Source: Persicaria tinctoria (lineage: Eukaryota; Streptophyta; Magnoliopsida; Caryophyllales; Polygonaceae). Taken from it: DNA of 64,000 nucleotides. Below are positions 45,886 to 57,446 of the stretch, in pieces. The stretch is from contig JBANSL010000012.1 of NCBI GenBank assembly GCA_037127255.1, forward strand, positions 19,664,615 to 19,728,614, in the 5' to 3' direction. Numbering within the stretch: position 1 is the stretch's first letter; the number at the start of each line of letters is the position of its first letter. A program made the position numbers and the translations under genes. Under the pieces are notes generated by a model. It saw only the letters and a program-made list of their open reading frames with translations. It searched no databases and was not told the DNA's origin.

Positions 45886-47195
45886 ATGTCTGGCGCCGAT
45901 TTCCAGATCATCCCTCTCCACACCATCGGCCGTACCATCCTCAGCCTCCGCCCTCCCATCGATCAATGCCACGCCGCCCACCAGCCAGAGGCCACCGCCG
46001 CCGATCTAGAAGCCTTCCAGAAGCAAGTCTCCGAGCTGTTCGTCGCCATCTCCGCTTCATCTCCTGACGAGCTTCTCTCCCTCCCATGGCTTCGAAACCT
46101 CCTCGAGATCTTCGTCCTCTGCCAGGAGGATTTCCGGATCCTCCTGCTCAACAACAAATCCTCCCTGGCCAAGCCGTCCATGGAGAAGATCATCGATGAT
46201 TTCTACGACAGGAGCGTCAAAGCGCTCGATGTTTGTAATGCCATCAGGGACGGGATCGAGGAGATGATTCAATGGCAGAAGCTTCTAGAGATCGTGTTTA
46301 ATTCTCTCAGTAACGACAACAACGGCAGAAATTGTACTCGGAAGAACTTAGGAGAAGGTCAGGTTCGTCGCGCTAAGAAGGCGCTAGATGATCTCGTTGC
46401 AGGAATGTCAGAGGAGACGGGATCGAATCCATCGACCTACCAAAGGAACAGGCAAGCTCTGATTCCACATCTTCGATTTCCCAATTTCAAATTCCGATTT
46501 TAGGTTTTGATCGAATCGATTGTTTCCCGGAAATCAACAGATCATTAGGGGGGAATCAGTCAGGCAAGGAACGCAGGAGCTTGAGCAAATCGCTCTCATG
46601 GAGCGTGTCCAGGAGCTGGTCGGCATCAAGGCAACTCCAAGCAATCGCCTGCAATCTATCGGCTCCGAAAGGCAACGATGTGAACACCGCACATGGACTT
46701 GCAGCGGCAATCTACACCATGAACTGCGTGCTCTTCATCGTGATGTGGAGTTTGGTAGCCGCGATCCCGTGTCAAGACCGCGGCATTCAAAGCCACCTAA
46801 CAATCTCGCGGCAGTTCAGCTGGGCTGCTCCAATCCTGTCGATCTACGAGAAGATCATGCAGGAGAGCAAGAAGAGGGAGAGGAAGAACGCTTGCGGATT
46901 GTTGAAAGAGATCTTCGCGATCGAGAAGTGGTTGAGTCAGATGACCGGAGTGGTGGAATCATTGGAATTCCCCGTCGCCGGGGAGAAGGAGGGGGAGCTG
47001 AGGAGTAAGGTGCAGGAGCTGCAGGAGGTTTTCGACGTCTTGAAGGTGGGATTGGAGCCATTGGAGCGCCAGGTAAGGCAAGTTTTCCATATGATAGTGA
47101 GGAGCCGAATACAGGGCCTTGATTGTTTCCAAAGAAGCTGCAACGCCTGCAAGCACAAGAAACCAAATGAATTTCAGGGTCTTGATCAAGATTAG
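45886..47195 (+). CDS. ROH1/DUF793 family protein
   Basis: Arabidopsis ROH1 binds the exocyst subunit EXO70C1 and is linked to secretion in seed-coat mucilage cells. Two exons, 45886-46451 and 46541-47195, give 406 residues. The intron (46452-46540, 89 nt) is GC-AG: ACAG|GCAAGC to CAACAG|A; it joins TYQRN to RSLGGNQSGKERR, where relatives have RNRSFGR. Without it the two halves lie in different frames. Family blocks: HTIGRTILSLRPPID, ELLSLPWLRNLLEIFVLCQE, RRAKKALDDLVAGM; then SWSVSRSWSASRQLQAIACN, TMNCVLFIVMWSLVAAIPCQ (hydrophobic segment), RQFSWAAPILSIYEKIM, KNACGLLKEIFAIEKW and GLEPLERQVRQVFHMIVRSR. Length is normal. Probably functional if the GC donor is used. Confidence 0.92.
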
Positions 47196-47400
47196 CTTTA
47201 AGTCCATGATGATTAAGTAGGGGATTTGTGGTTCCTGCACATATCTGTCCTCCTTTGAAGCCACAGTTGTTTGAATTGGTGGTAGCTTATCATGAAATTG
47301 TATGTGAAAACAATTGCAGATAGATGGTTTTATTACGATTATTATGTAACGTGATCTTTGTGTTCGTTTGATTGAGTACGTTTTTCTGGATAGTCAGGCT

Positions 47401-47750
47401 AACTCCAATGGTATGGTGCAAATGCTCAAATATGCACATTTTGATGCAAATTGTGCTCCAATGGTTACTTTTGAGTGTTTAAAATGTGCACACTTGCACA
47501 CAAAGTGCTCAAATATAAGCACATCACCTCCCTATGTTCAAAAACTTTTTAGCACTTTTCAATAAAGTAAAGTCATTTCTATTGGTTGTTTTTTATTGTT
47601 TTCTTTTCCTTTTTAATTTAATCATATTTATTTAGAGATAAGTGTGTATAAAATGCACATTTAACCAATTGAGTAAAACATAAAAAAGTGATGTGCATTT
47701 TTAAGCACCTTGTGCAAATATGTACATTTGCACACTTAACCATTGGAGTT
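47401..47750. mobile_element. MITE with AACTCCAATGG termini
   Basis: Inverted ends AACTCCAATGG (47401) and CCATTGGAGTT (47740-47750). Inner TGCAAATG/CATTTGCA and TATGCACAT pairs extend the symmetry. Noncoding, about 350 bp. Target duplication unclear. Confidence 0.7.
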
Positions 47751-47948
47751 TTCAAGTTTTCATCTTTGATTTTTTAGCTAGGTTGTAAAAGATCGATCCA
47801 GTATTTCATTTTTATGGAATTGTTTTGAAAATATGTCTATTGACTAGTTAGTGGTTGATTAAGTCAAGTTGTGTTGGTTGTTGTTTGTTATAACAGAGTG
47901 ACCTGTGGGTGAGGCTAATCAACTTGTATAAATAGCAACACAAGCTTA

Positions 47949-48612
47949 GGTGTGCAAATGTGCCCGTTTGCACAATATATGTATTTTTGCACATCACTTT
48001 TTAGTATTTTACTCCATTGATTAAAGTGTGTATTTTTTGCACACATCTCTTTTAATAACCAAATAATCTATATTTATCTTCACATTTTAAATGTGATTAA
48101 TATCTATTAAAAATTAAATATGTATATTGTATTATAAATTTTTATTACGTACATTTTGATATAAAAAATATAATTTTCACCACAATTTGAAAAATCAAAA
48201 TTTCAATATTGTTCTCAAAATTGGATGGTTATTTCTTAAAAAATGTATATCACTAATCTAACTTAATTTTTTTTGTTAGATTTAAACTTAAATATTTAAA
48301 TGAATTTCTTAGTCATTAGATGTGACTTTTTAAATGTCTTTTTAATTTAATTTATACTAAATCAAATTTAGTTATAAAAAAGTGATAAAAAGTCATCTAT
48401 GAAACCATGCCTTCTCTCTTCTCATTGGATAAAGCTTTTATCCACTTTCTCAAAAAGTGGGAAAGTTTTTGCACATAAGGAGGATTGAGTGCTCAAATAT
48501 ACAAATTTCATACTCAAATGTACACATTTGAGCACCCATAAAACAACCATTGGAGGGCAAAATTGTGTAAAATATACACATTTACACAATTGCACACCAC
48601 TATTGGAGTTAG
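47949..48612. mobile_element. related MITE inserted in the copia A 5' LTR region
   Basis: The right end TATTGGAGTTAGTC and the motifs GTGTGCAAATGTG/ACAATTGCACACC relate it to 47401-47750, but the left end lacks the AACTCCAAT terminus. AT-rich, noncoding. It interrupts what looks like a 5' LTR ending GTTACA at 48686. Confidence 0.45.
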
Positions 48613-48715
48613 TCTTATTGTAATAAATTGAATTGAATGAATCAAATACACAAAAGCTCTCTTCACTTTCCCTCCAAGTTGTTACATGGTATCAGGCTAG
48701 GACCATCCTCCATTA

Positions 48716-51159
48716 ATGGCGGATGATTCTTCCCTTCGTTTTGCTGTCTCAACACTTGATTCAAGTGATGAACTTTATATTCATCACTCAGATCATCCAG
48801 ATTATGTTCTATCAACAAGTCTCCTCAACGATCGTAACTACATCTCTTAGGTCGCTCAGTGGAGGTCTCTCTGTTGGCTAAGAACAAATTAAATCGGCTT
48901 TGTTACAGGTACTTCTCTTTGTCCTCCTGCTTCTTCGAATCTCCTTGCTCAGTGGGAAAGGTGCAACAATATGGTCATTTCATGGTTGTTGCACTCGGTT
49001 GAGAAAGATATTGTCGAATTTGTTTTGCATTTTCGCTCCGCTGCACGGATCTGGAATAATTTGGCTACTCGCTTCTCTCGGTCCAATCGTACTCGTGTTT
49101 TTTAGATTCAACGAGAAATGTTTTCGATCTCACATGGATCTATGTCAATTTCTTCCTACTTTACTAAATTGTGGATCTTCTACTATGATCCAGAAATTGC
49201 TTGATGATCAGCAGATGATCCAGTTTCTGGTCGGCTTAAATGAATCTTATACGTCAGCTCGAGCTCAAATCCTTTTGATGCAGCCTCTCCCATCCTTGAA
49301 TGAGGTTTATCAGCTCATCCTGCAAGATGAGGAACATCGTGAGTTCGGATCTAAACCTACACCTATTTCTGATGTAACTACTGCTTTGTCTTCCCAAAGA
49401 TCTTCTGATTCCACTAAGCCTCCTGCTAGATGAGGTCAATGTTCACCTTCTCGTGGTCGTGGTGCTCCCGCTAAAGGTTCCTCTGCTGGACGTGGAACTC
49501 TTTTCTGTGATCATTGCAAAATCGGTGGTCATATTGTTGATACTTGCTGGAAGATTCATGGCCACACTATATTTTGTGATTTTTGCAAACTCGGTGGTCA
49601 CACTATGGACAAATGTTGGAAGAACCATGGTTGTCCACTTGGTAAGGGCCCTTCTGCTGCCACGACTGCCGATTCAGGACATTCCTTGACCTCTGAGCAA
49701 TACAGTCAACTTCTTGCTCTTTTACGCAAGCCAAATGTTCCTTTGATACAACAGCTTTCCTGGCAGGTACAAACATCAGTTTCCTTACTTCTAGCTCTAA
49801 TCCTACTTAGATCATAGATAGTGGTGCCACAGACCACATTGCTCCTAACAAATCTCTTTTATCTTCTTTCTTTCCTTTGTCTAAATCTGTTTCTATAACC
49901 ATGCCTAATGGCAAAACTGCCGCTGCTTCTCATTTTGGCACCATTAATCTTTCCTCTTCTCTCACCATATCCAATGTACTTCATGTTTTAGATTTTTGCT
50001 TTCATCTTTTGTCTGTTAATAAACTTATATCAGACACACACTCTAATGTCCTCTTTACTGATACATATTGCTTTCTTCAGGCCCCTTCGATGAAGATTCC
50101 ACTTATAATTGGCAGTGAGGTTAAAGGTCTATATATTACAAACATGTCTTCTATTAGTAAGTATGGACTTAGTCCTGTTGTTCATGATGATGTATTACAT
50201 ACTTTTGCTTGTTCTGCTATACTTTCTTCTCATTTGCTTGAACTTTGGCATTGTCGTATGGGCATACCAGTGTTATTGATTTTCATTCTAAACCTGCACA
50301 CTTATGCAAGATTTGTCCTAAAGCCAAGAAACACATGAACTCTTTTCTTGTGTCTGACACAAGAGCTTTAGGTCCTTTTGATCTTTTGCACATCGATACA
50401 TGGGGTCCCTATCACACTCCAACTCATGATGGCGACAAATATTTCCTAACTATTGTTGATGATCATACTAAATCTACCTGGACTTTTCTTATGCCTACTA
50501 AGATCAGTGCTCTTTCCATCCTCTGTGCTTTCCAGGAAAGGATTTTTACTCAATTTCAAACCAAGATCAAAGTCATACAATCTGATAATTAATGCTGCTG
50601 AGTTTTATACTTCAAGTGCTTCCCAATTTTTTTTCTTCCAAAGGAATTATTCATCAAACCAGTTGTCCCTATACCCCACAACAAAATGGCCCTGTTGAAA
50701 GGAAACATAGGCATCTCTTAGAGGTTGCTCGTGCTCTTCGTTTTCAGTCCAATTTGCTTATTGAATATTGGGGAGATTGTATCCTTGCTGCCACCTACCT
50801 CATCAACAGAACCCCTTTGCCTTCTTTAAATTTTCAATCTCCCTACTTCCTAATGTTTCACAAAGATCCTGATTATAATCTCATCAAGACCTTTGGTTGC
50901 CTTTGTTTCATTTCTACATTTCCTCATAACAGTGACAAGTTTTCTCCAAGATCCAAACCTTGTGTCTTCATTGGATATTCCTTTGGGAAAAAAGGTTATA
51001 AAGCACTTGATCTTGAAGCTAAGCACATATATCATACCAGGGACATCATTTTTCACGAGTCTCACTTTCCCTTCCACCTCAAACAACCTTCAACCGATGT
51101 TATGGTACATACCAATCATTCCTGATGCTAACTTTGATCTTATTTTCACTCCCATTGTC
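48716..51159 (+). pseudogene. copia A gag, protease and integrase (5' half)
   Basis: Begins MADDSSLRFAVST and reads ELYIHHSDHPDYVLSTSLLN (gag). Two CCHC knuckles follow in tandem (CDHCKIGGHIVDTC and CDFCKLGGHTMDKC, about 49504-49620). Protease: IIDSGATDHIAP. Pre-integrase zinc motif KICPKAKKH. Integrase core: LLHIDTWGPYH, VIQSDN, YTPQQNGPVERKHRHLLE. Many stops: NYIS*VAQW and T*IIDSGA are both Trp codons changed to TAG; frame changes near 49130, 49437, 50270 and 50590. Interrupted at 51160 by copia B. Confidence 0.85.
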
Positions 51160-51164
51160 ACACA

Positions 51165-51303
51165 TGTGAGATCACGAGATTGATTGTAATGTCCTCTTTG
51201 AGGGTTTCCATTCATTGATAAACATATATATATGTTACAAATGTATTGGGCCTTATTGGGCCTTTGGGCCCACTGTACATAATGAGACCTATGTAATCTA
51301 TCA
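51165..51303 (-). repeat. 3' LTR of copia B (left on this strand)
   Basis: 139 bp, TGTGAGATCACG...AATCTATCA. Lacks the AC expansion present in its partner at 57220-57441. Flanked by ACACA (51160-51164). Confidence 0.85.
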
Positions 51304-51396
51304 AACCCCCGCAGTCGAAACTGGAGGGGGCCGTACAGTGAGACTGGAACGAAAATCAATGAAAAAATGTCTAGGTAAACTGACGGAGGGAAAACC

Positions 51397-52796
51397 TGTC
51401 GTTGATCCGCCAAAGAAAACTCAAACCTATAGCAAGTATAGCAATAAGCAAGAGGTCGATCCACAGGGAAAGTTATAACTCAAGCGTAATTCAGGTGTCA
51501 ATCAAAGTAACCAATTTGGGGGGTTTTGTGTGTGAAAGTTCCGCCTTTTATCAAAGCGGAGTAAAGAAAGCAAAGTAAATGAATTTGTTTTAGACAATTA
51601 ATTTGGAGAAGCAATTCTACCTACAATTTTCCACTTTATTGGATTGAAGCGATCCTTGTAACTTCTTCTCGTCCTATTAAGTTTTCTAAGAATGCCCTTG
51701 TCCCGACCTAATATAGTTACTAGTCCAACCAGTCCTAGCAACCCTTATCAATCGAACAATCCCTAAAAAAGGATTTAACCCAATTGATAGCTTTAAGTTC
51801 AGAGATTAGCCAAGGTATTTGTAGTCCCTAAAGAGGGATTTAACAACACATTTAACTTCCTACTCATTCAATTAGTTCAACCAGCCCGAAAGGAACAAGT
51901 TTGCCACTTAGGTTAAGGTTCACAACCAGGAATCTACAAAACCTTAGCAATTGAATTGATTCTAACTAGTTGTGCAGGCTAGATAGAATAAAACAATAGA
52001 CAATCAAGTACAAAGAAGTTGAAGCATTCAAATATAGGAAACAAGGAACGAGAATTAGAAACTCAAAATCAATCCAAATAACGCTTCAAATTGCAGGCAG
52101 AATAAATGAGTTTAGTTCCTCATGGAAGACATCGCTCAGAATCTCTAAAGTGTCTGATGAATGAATAGAATAGAAGTGACTAAAAAACTAACATAAATCG
52201 GCCTTATAATGAGTCTAAGTCGGCCACCAAACAAACTAGCAAAACTAGGGTTTTAGTTAAATGAAACGCGGCGCTCTGGGCAAATGCGGCGGCCGCGGCA
52301 AATGCGGTGGCCGCGACAAATTGATGTGTTGCGGCCGAGGCATATGTGCTGCGCCCGCTGCAATGGTCTTTTACGAAAACTCTACTTTGAATCAGCTCTC
52401 GACGCCAACAAGAAAGTTGTAGATCTCTGAAAGAGCTTTCCAACGCATGGTCATAATAGTCGATCGGACAACCGAGGCCTCCAGAAAGTGCAAAACAAGT
52501 TCAGCATGTCTGGCGACAACTTCTGCAGACTTGTTCTTTGTTTAGGCTTGCTTCTTCTTCTCAGGACCTCATGAGATCTTCATGTAAGCTTCTTCGATCA
52601 ACTAGAAGTTCTCATCCAATGCGTTATCAACTCATGTCTCCTCCTCGGATCCACCATTACCTAAAATAATCAATAAAAACGTGTAGATTCCGGCTCCAAC
52701 AACATAGAGAACAAATATGAAAATTGTACTTAATCCATCCGCATCTTAACTAAGCTAAATGCAACCTATTATGCCCACCTAAATGCATGCTATCAT
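51397..52796. repeat. solo-LTR-like repeat inserted in copia B
   Basis: 1400 bp, starting TGTCGTTGATCC and ending GCTATCAT, flanked by the 5-bp duplication AAACC (51392-51396 and 52797-52801). Removing it rejoins copia B as TKGFPPSVYLD in frame. It has no coding capacity. Contains AAGCAAGAGGTCGATCC near the left end and a GC-rich patch with GCGGCCGCGGCAAATGCGG near 52290. Related to 1985-3180. Confidence 0.8.
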
Positions 52797-55700
52797 AAAC
52801 CCTTGGTGAATATATCAACGTACTGATAAGAAGACGGGACATGTAGAACGCGGACATGTCCAATGGCAACCTTGTCCCTGAAGAAGTGGAGATCAAGCTC
52901 AATGTGCTCCGTGCGTTGATGCTGGACTGGGTTGCTAGCCAGATAGACTGCGGAGACGTTGTCAGTGTAGACTAGAGTGGCCTTCTGAAGAGGGCAACGA
53001 AGCTCAAGCAAGAGATTGCGGAGCCAAGAGCACTCGAAGACAACGTTGGCAACACCCCTGTATTCTACCTCAGCGCTGGAGCGAGACATGACAGACTGAA
53101 GCTTGGCTGACCACGACACAAGGGTGTCGTTGAGGAAGACATAGTAACTAGACGTGGAGCGACGTGTGTCAGGACAACCACCCCAATCCGCATCAGTGTA
53201 AGCAACAAGATCAAGCTTAGAGGAAACAGTGATCGTGGTATCGAGCTCGAGGGTGCCGCTGATGTACCGAATGATCCGCTTCAAAGCCTGAAAGTGGGGT
53301 TCCCTGGGTGCATGCATGAACAAGCAGACCTACTGAAGGGCGTAACTGATATCAGGCCTGGTGAAAGTGAGATACTGAAGAGCACCAGCGAGGCTCTTGT
53401 ACAATGTCGGATCATCAACCAAAGGACCAGAATGAGCACTGAGCTTGTTGGATGTATCGACATGGGTGGTGACTGGATTACATTTGACCATCTTAGTCCG
53501 AGCAACAATCTCAGCTGCATACTTACTCTGTGAGAGAAACAGACCAGACGCATGACGCTGAACAGCAACTCCCAAGAAGTAGGACAACGGACCTAGATTA
53601 GACATGGCGAATTCCGTACTCAACTGCGAAATAATGGACGTCTGAAGAGCATCAGAAGAGGCGGTGAGAATGATGTCGTCGACATATAGTAGCAGGAATG
53701 CCAGGTCTGAGCCTCTGCGATAGATAAACAGAGACATATCCGAACAGCTGCCAATGAAACCCAAACGTAGTAGATGAAAGGCAAAGCGCTGGAACCAAGC
53801 CCGCGGAGCCTGTTTCAGACCATACAGAGAGCGCTTGAGGAGACAGACATGCTTTGGACGATCAGCATCAGCAAACCCCGCCTGCTGAAACATGTAGACT
53901 GTCTCATTCAGATGGCCATGCAGAAAGGCGTTCTTGACATCTAACTGATGGATGGCCCAGTTGCGCGACAAAGCTAGACTCAAGACCACTCGAATAGTGG
54001 CAGGCTTGACCACAAGGCTGAACGTCTCATCACAATCAATACCTGCATGCTGAGATCGACCGTTGACCACAAGGAGGGCTTTGTAGCGCTCCAACGTCCC
54101 ATCAGAGCGGAACTTGTGACGGATACAACGAATGACGTTCGCCTCAGGAGGGCGATGGACAAGAACCCAAGTACCATTCTTCGTAAGGGCCCTGTATTCG
54201 TCGAGCATAGCCGCCAGCCAATTCAGGTCGAGGAGGGCTGTTTTGTGGGAGATGGGAATGGGGGAAAGGGAGGTCGGGGTGGAGGCAGGGGGTGATGGGG
54301 GTTCGGGATGGACTGGGGCAAGAGCGGTGGAGCCTGGGGGAAAAGCTGCGGGTGCAGCAATGCCGCGGGTGCAGCAATGCCGCGGGCGCCGCGTATTGAT
54401 TGGCCGCGGCCGCAACATGATGCTGCGGCCGCCGCCAGTAGGTGGGGCATAGGTTGGGGTGGGTTTTGTTGATTAGCTGTGGCCGCAACATCTTGCTGCG
54501 GCTGCGGCAGCACTTCATGGCGAAGGGACGGAGGGGTGTAGACATGGTTTTGAGCGGCGGGGTGATGTGCGGTGTTCATGGAGACGAACTGACGGGGTCG
54601 GAAGACATCGAAGACGCTGCAGGTGTGTGGTCTGGTGGGGGAGGGGGTGGTGGGGGAGGGGGAGAGGCAGGAGCACCGGGAGAGCTCTGGGGAAAATGAA
54701 AATGTAGGAAAGGTGATCACTCTGACTCTGACGGAGACACAGGGGGTGTGGGAGACGCAAAAGGGAATCACGACTCATCAAAGGTGACATGACGAGATAG
54801 AATGATCTTGTGGGTCTTGATATCGAGGCAAAGGTAACCGCGATGATCAGAGGGGTAGCCCAGAAAGGCACAAGGGGTGGAGGGTGGGTGAAGCTTGTGA
54901 GGGGCGGTGGAGGACTGATTGGGGAAGCACAAGCACCCAAAGGTACGAAGGTGATCATACCTAGGCAAAGTGAAATACAATGTCTGAGTTGGTGAGCGAT
55001 GGTGGAGGGTAGTGGAAGGGAGAATGTTTAGGAGGTAGCACGTGGTGGCCAAGGCGTAAGGCCAATAGAGAAGGGGAATGGATGCGTGGAAGAGGAAAGA
55101 GCGCATCATATTGGTAATGGTTTAGATGATTCGTTCGGCCTTGCCATTCTGTTGGGAGGTATAGGGGCAAGACAAGCGATAGGAGATCCCATTGGTATTG
55201 AAGAAAGTGTGAAATTCTTTGGGTTCAAATTCGCGACCATTGTCTCATTGGAAACACTTGATAGAGGTGTGAAATTGTGTTTTGATGTACGCATGGAATT
55301 TGGCAAAGATAGGAAACACTTGAGATTTAAAGTGCAAAGGGAAAACTCATAAGAAATGTGTATAATCATCCAGAAACAAAAGGTAATACTTATGACCCTC
55401 CTTGCTAGGCACAGGAGATGTCCAAATATCACTATGAATGATATCAAAAGGGGCAAATGTAATGGTTAAAGACCGCTGAAAAGGAAGTCTGGCATGCTTG
55501 CCTAACTGACAAGAAGAACATAAACTAGAGCGATGCCCTTTATTACATTTGACAAGACTCTTAGAACGAAGTAAATCTAAAACTGCAAGACTGGGATGAC
55601 CAAGGCGTGCATGCCAAAGACCGGATGATGATGCCGAGAGGGCGACTGGACTTGACGGGCTGGATGGTGAGGGCGACGACACAAGATAGAGCTCCCCGGT

Positions 55701-57062
55701 GCTATTACATCTCAGGCGAGTAACCCCCGTAGTAAGATCCTTCACATAGAAACCAAACGGATCAAACACAAGAGAAACATTATTGTCAGTGGTGAACCGA
55801 CGGACAGAGATAAGGTTTTTGACAAGTTTGGGGGCAACAAGGACGTTGTTGAGGTGTAATGGGTTGGTTGTGGTTGGTAATGTGGTGTGGCCAATGTCCG
55901 AAGTATCTAGACGACCACCGTTGCCGACGATAATAGAATGGGCAGGACCCTTAAAAGAAAGAGAAGAGAAAGTACCTGAGGAGTTCGTCATATGAGAAGT
56001 GGCGCCAGTGTCCATGTACCAAGCGGTAGCAGGAGGTGCCAGCTGCATCGAAGAGAAGGCGTGATGCACATCAGTTGGAGTGTATGCCGGATCAGACGAT
56101 GACGGGTAGGCCTGATGCCCTGTGGGTCGAGGAGCAGGACCCAACAAGCCCGCTCCTGACTGACGGTTGGGATACGGGGCTGGTGGGCTATACGACGGAG
56201 GAGGGTAGCCGAAGGGCATCCAAGGCGGATACCTGGGGTTGGGGTACCAAGAGGGGCGAGAGGGCTCGTGTTGCTGCGGCCGCCGACCATTGTTGCGGCC
56301 GCGGCCGCTGCCTCTCGCAGCCGGCTCTCTCGCAGCAGGTTGGTCGTTGTGGCGGTTGGTCTGCGGGGCATAGTACTCGTCGATGTCGCTTGACGAGACC
56401 AATGTTCTCTTGTCCTTGGCGGTTTCGGTGGTCTGACGGTGAAGGCGAGTCTCCTCCAGGATCAATTGAGACCGGGTCTTTTCGAATGTGGGGAGAGGTT
56501 CTGTCTGCTGGATATGAGTTGCAGCAACATTGTATTCAGAGGGAAGACCCGAAAGTACCTAGAGGACAAGGCGGGTGGCGCTGGGTTTGGAGTCAACGAC
56601 GTCTAGTTGATCAGACAAGGTCTTGATGTGCTGATAATAGGCAGAGATCGACGGAAAGGAGGAAAGCTTGCAACTTGAAAATTCGTGCTCAAGATAGACA
56701 ACACGGATGGACTTGTTGTCTTGAAAAATATTCTTTAGTTTTGTCCAAGCATCCAAGGCGGTGTCTTTGGGGTTGAGGATGGTTGTTAATAAATCTTTTG
56801 AGATGGTGTTGAAGATCCATTGAAGGACAATGGTGTCGAGTTAAGCGAAGAGATCGTCGTCTTCACTTTCGGGGCGATTGACGGAGGAGTCAATGTGGTG
56901 GAGGACTTTATGAGCCTTAACATGGGTCGTGAAAAGGTGCGACCACATGGTGTAGGAACTGGATTCGTGATCAAGGATGATGGGGATGCAGTTTTTGATA
57001 TTAGAGATCGTGAGGGCGGAGTGGAAGAGTGGTTTGTTGTTGGCAGGAGGAGGGTCGGCCAT
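52793..57062 (-). pseudogene. copia B gag-pol
   Basis: Starts MADPPPANNKPLFHS (57062). Gag with a Gly/Arg/Pro-rich tail; protease WYMDTGATSHMTN; pre-integrase LWHARLGHPSL...CSSCQLGKH; integrase IIHSDIWTSPVPS and YTSQQNGKAERI; RT AIHQLDVKNAFLHGHLNETV with YVDDIILTASS; RNase H AYTDADWGGCPDTRRSTSSY and HQRTEHIELDLHFFRDKV. Stops near 56842, 55347 and 55125, and a frame change near 54420. RNase H ends abruptly at the 51397-52796 insertion; its last codons lie at 51304-51392. Confidence 0.88.
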
Positions 57063-57206
57063 TGCAACGGGAGGGAGAGAGAGGGGCGAGAGAGAGGGGA
57101 AGTTGTCGGCGACAAAGGGGTGGCCGGGGGGAGGGTGGCGGCAGGGGGGATGACGGTTAGGGTTTAGGACTAGGAGAAAAAGAAAATTTAGGGTGTGAGG
57201 ATTTTA

Positions 57207-57219
57207 GGCTGAGATACCA
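57207..57219 (-). promoter_or_regulatory. primer-binding site of copia B
   Basis: TGGTATCTCAGCC on the minus strand, directly inside the 5' LTR. It resembles the usual initiator-tRNA-Met site with two changes (CTC for AGA). Confidence 0.75.
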
Positions 57220-57274
57220 TGTGAGATCACGAGATTGATTGTAATGTCCTCCTTGAGGGTTTCCATTCATTGAT

Positions 57275-57372
<98 letters not shown>

Positions 57373-57441
57373 TACAAAGGTATTGGGCCTTATTGGGGCA
57401 TTTGGGCCCATTATACATGATGAGATCTATGTAATCTATCA
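57220..57441 (-). repeat. 5' LTR of copia B (right on this strand)
   Basis: 222 bp, TGTGAGATCACG...AATCTATCA. Same as 51165-51303 apart from a few substitutions and the AC/AT expansion at 57277-57372. Confidence 0.88.
57277..57372. repeat. (AC)n(AT)n microsatellite in the LTR
   Basis: About 70 bp of AC followed by about 25 bp of AT. The partner LTR has only AAACATATATATATG at this place. Confidence 0.95.
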
Positions 57442-57446
57442 ACACC

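Larger units (their letters stand above)
51165..57441 (-). mobile_element. copia element B inserted in copia A
   Basis: Minus-strand copia with LTRs 57220-57441 (5') and 51165-51303 (3'), flanked by ACACC (57442-57446) and ACACA (51160-51164), a 5-bp duplication with one mismatch. Internal genes run 57062 to 52793 and a last piece 51392-51304. A 1.4-kb repeat (51397-52796) has inserted between RNase H and the 3' LTR. Several stops and frame breaks make it inactive. Confidence 0.9.

Noticed and set aside
57157..57445. Open frames rich in Cys and Val
   Set aside because: Translation of the AC microsatellite in the copia B LTR.
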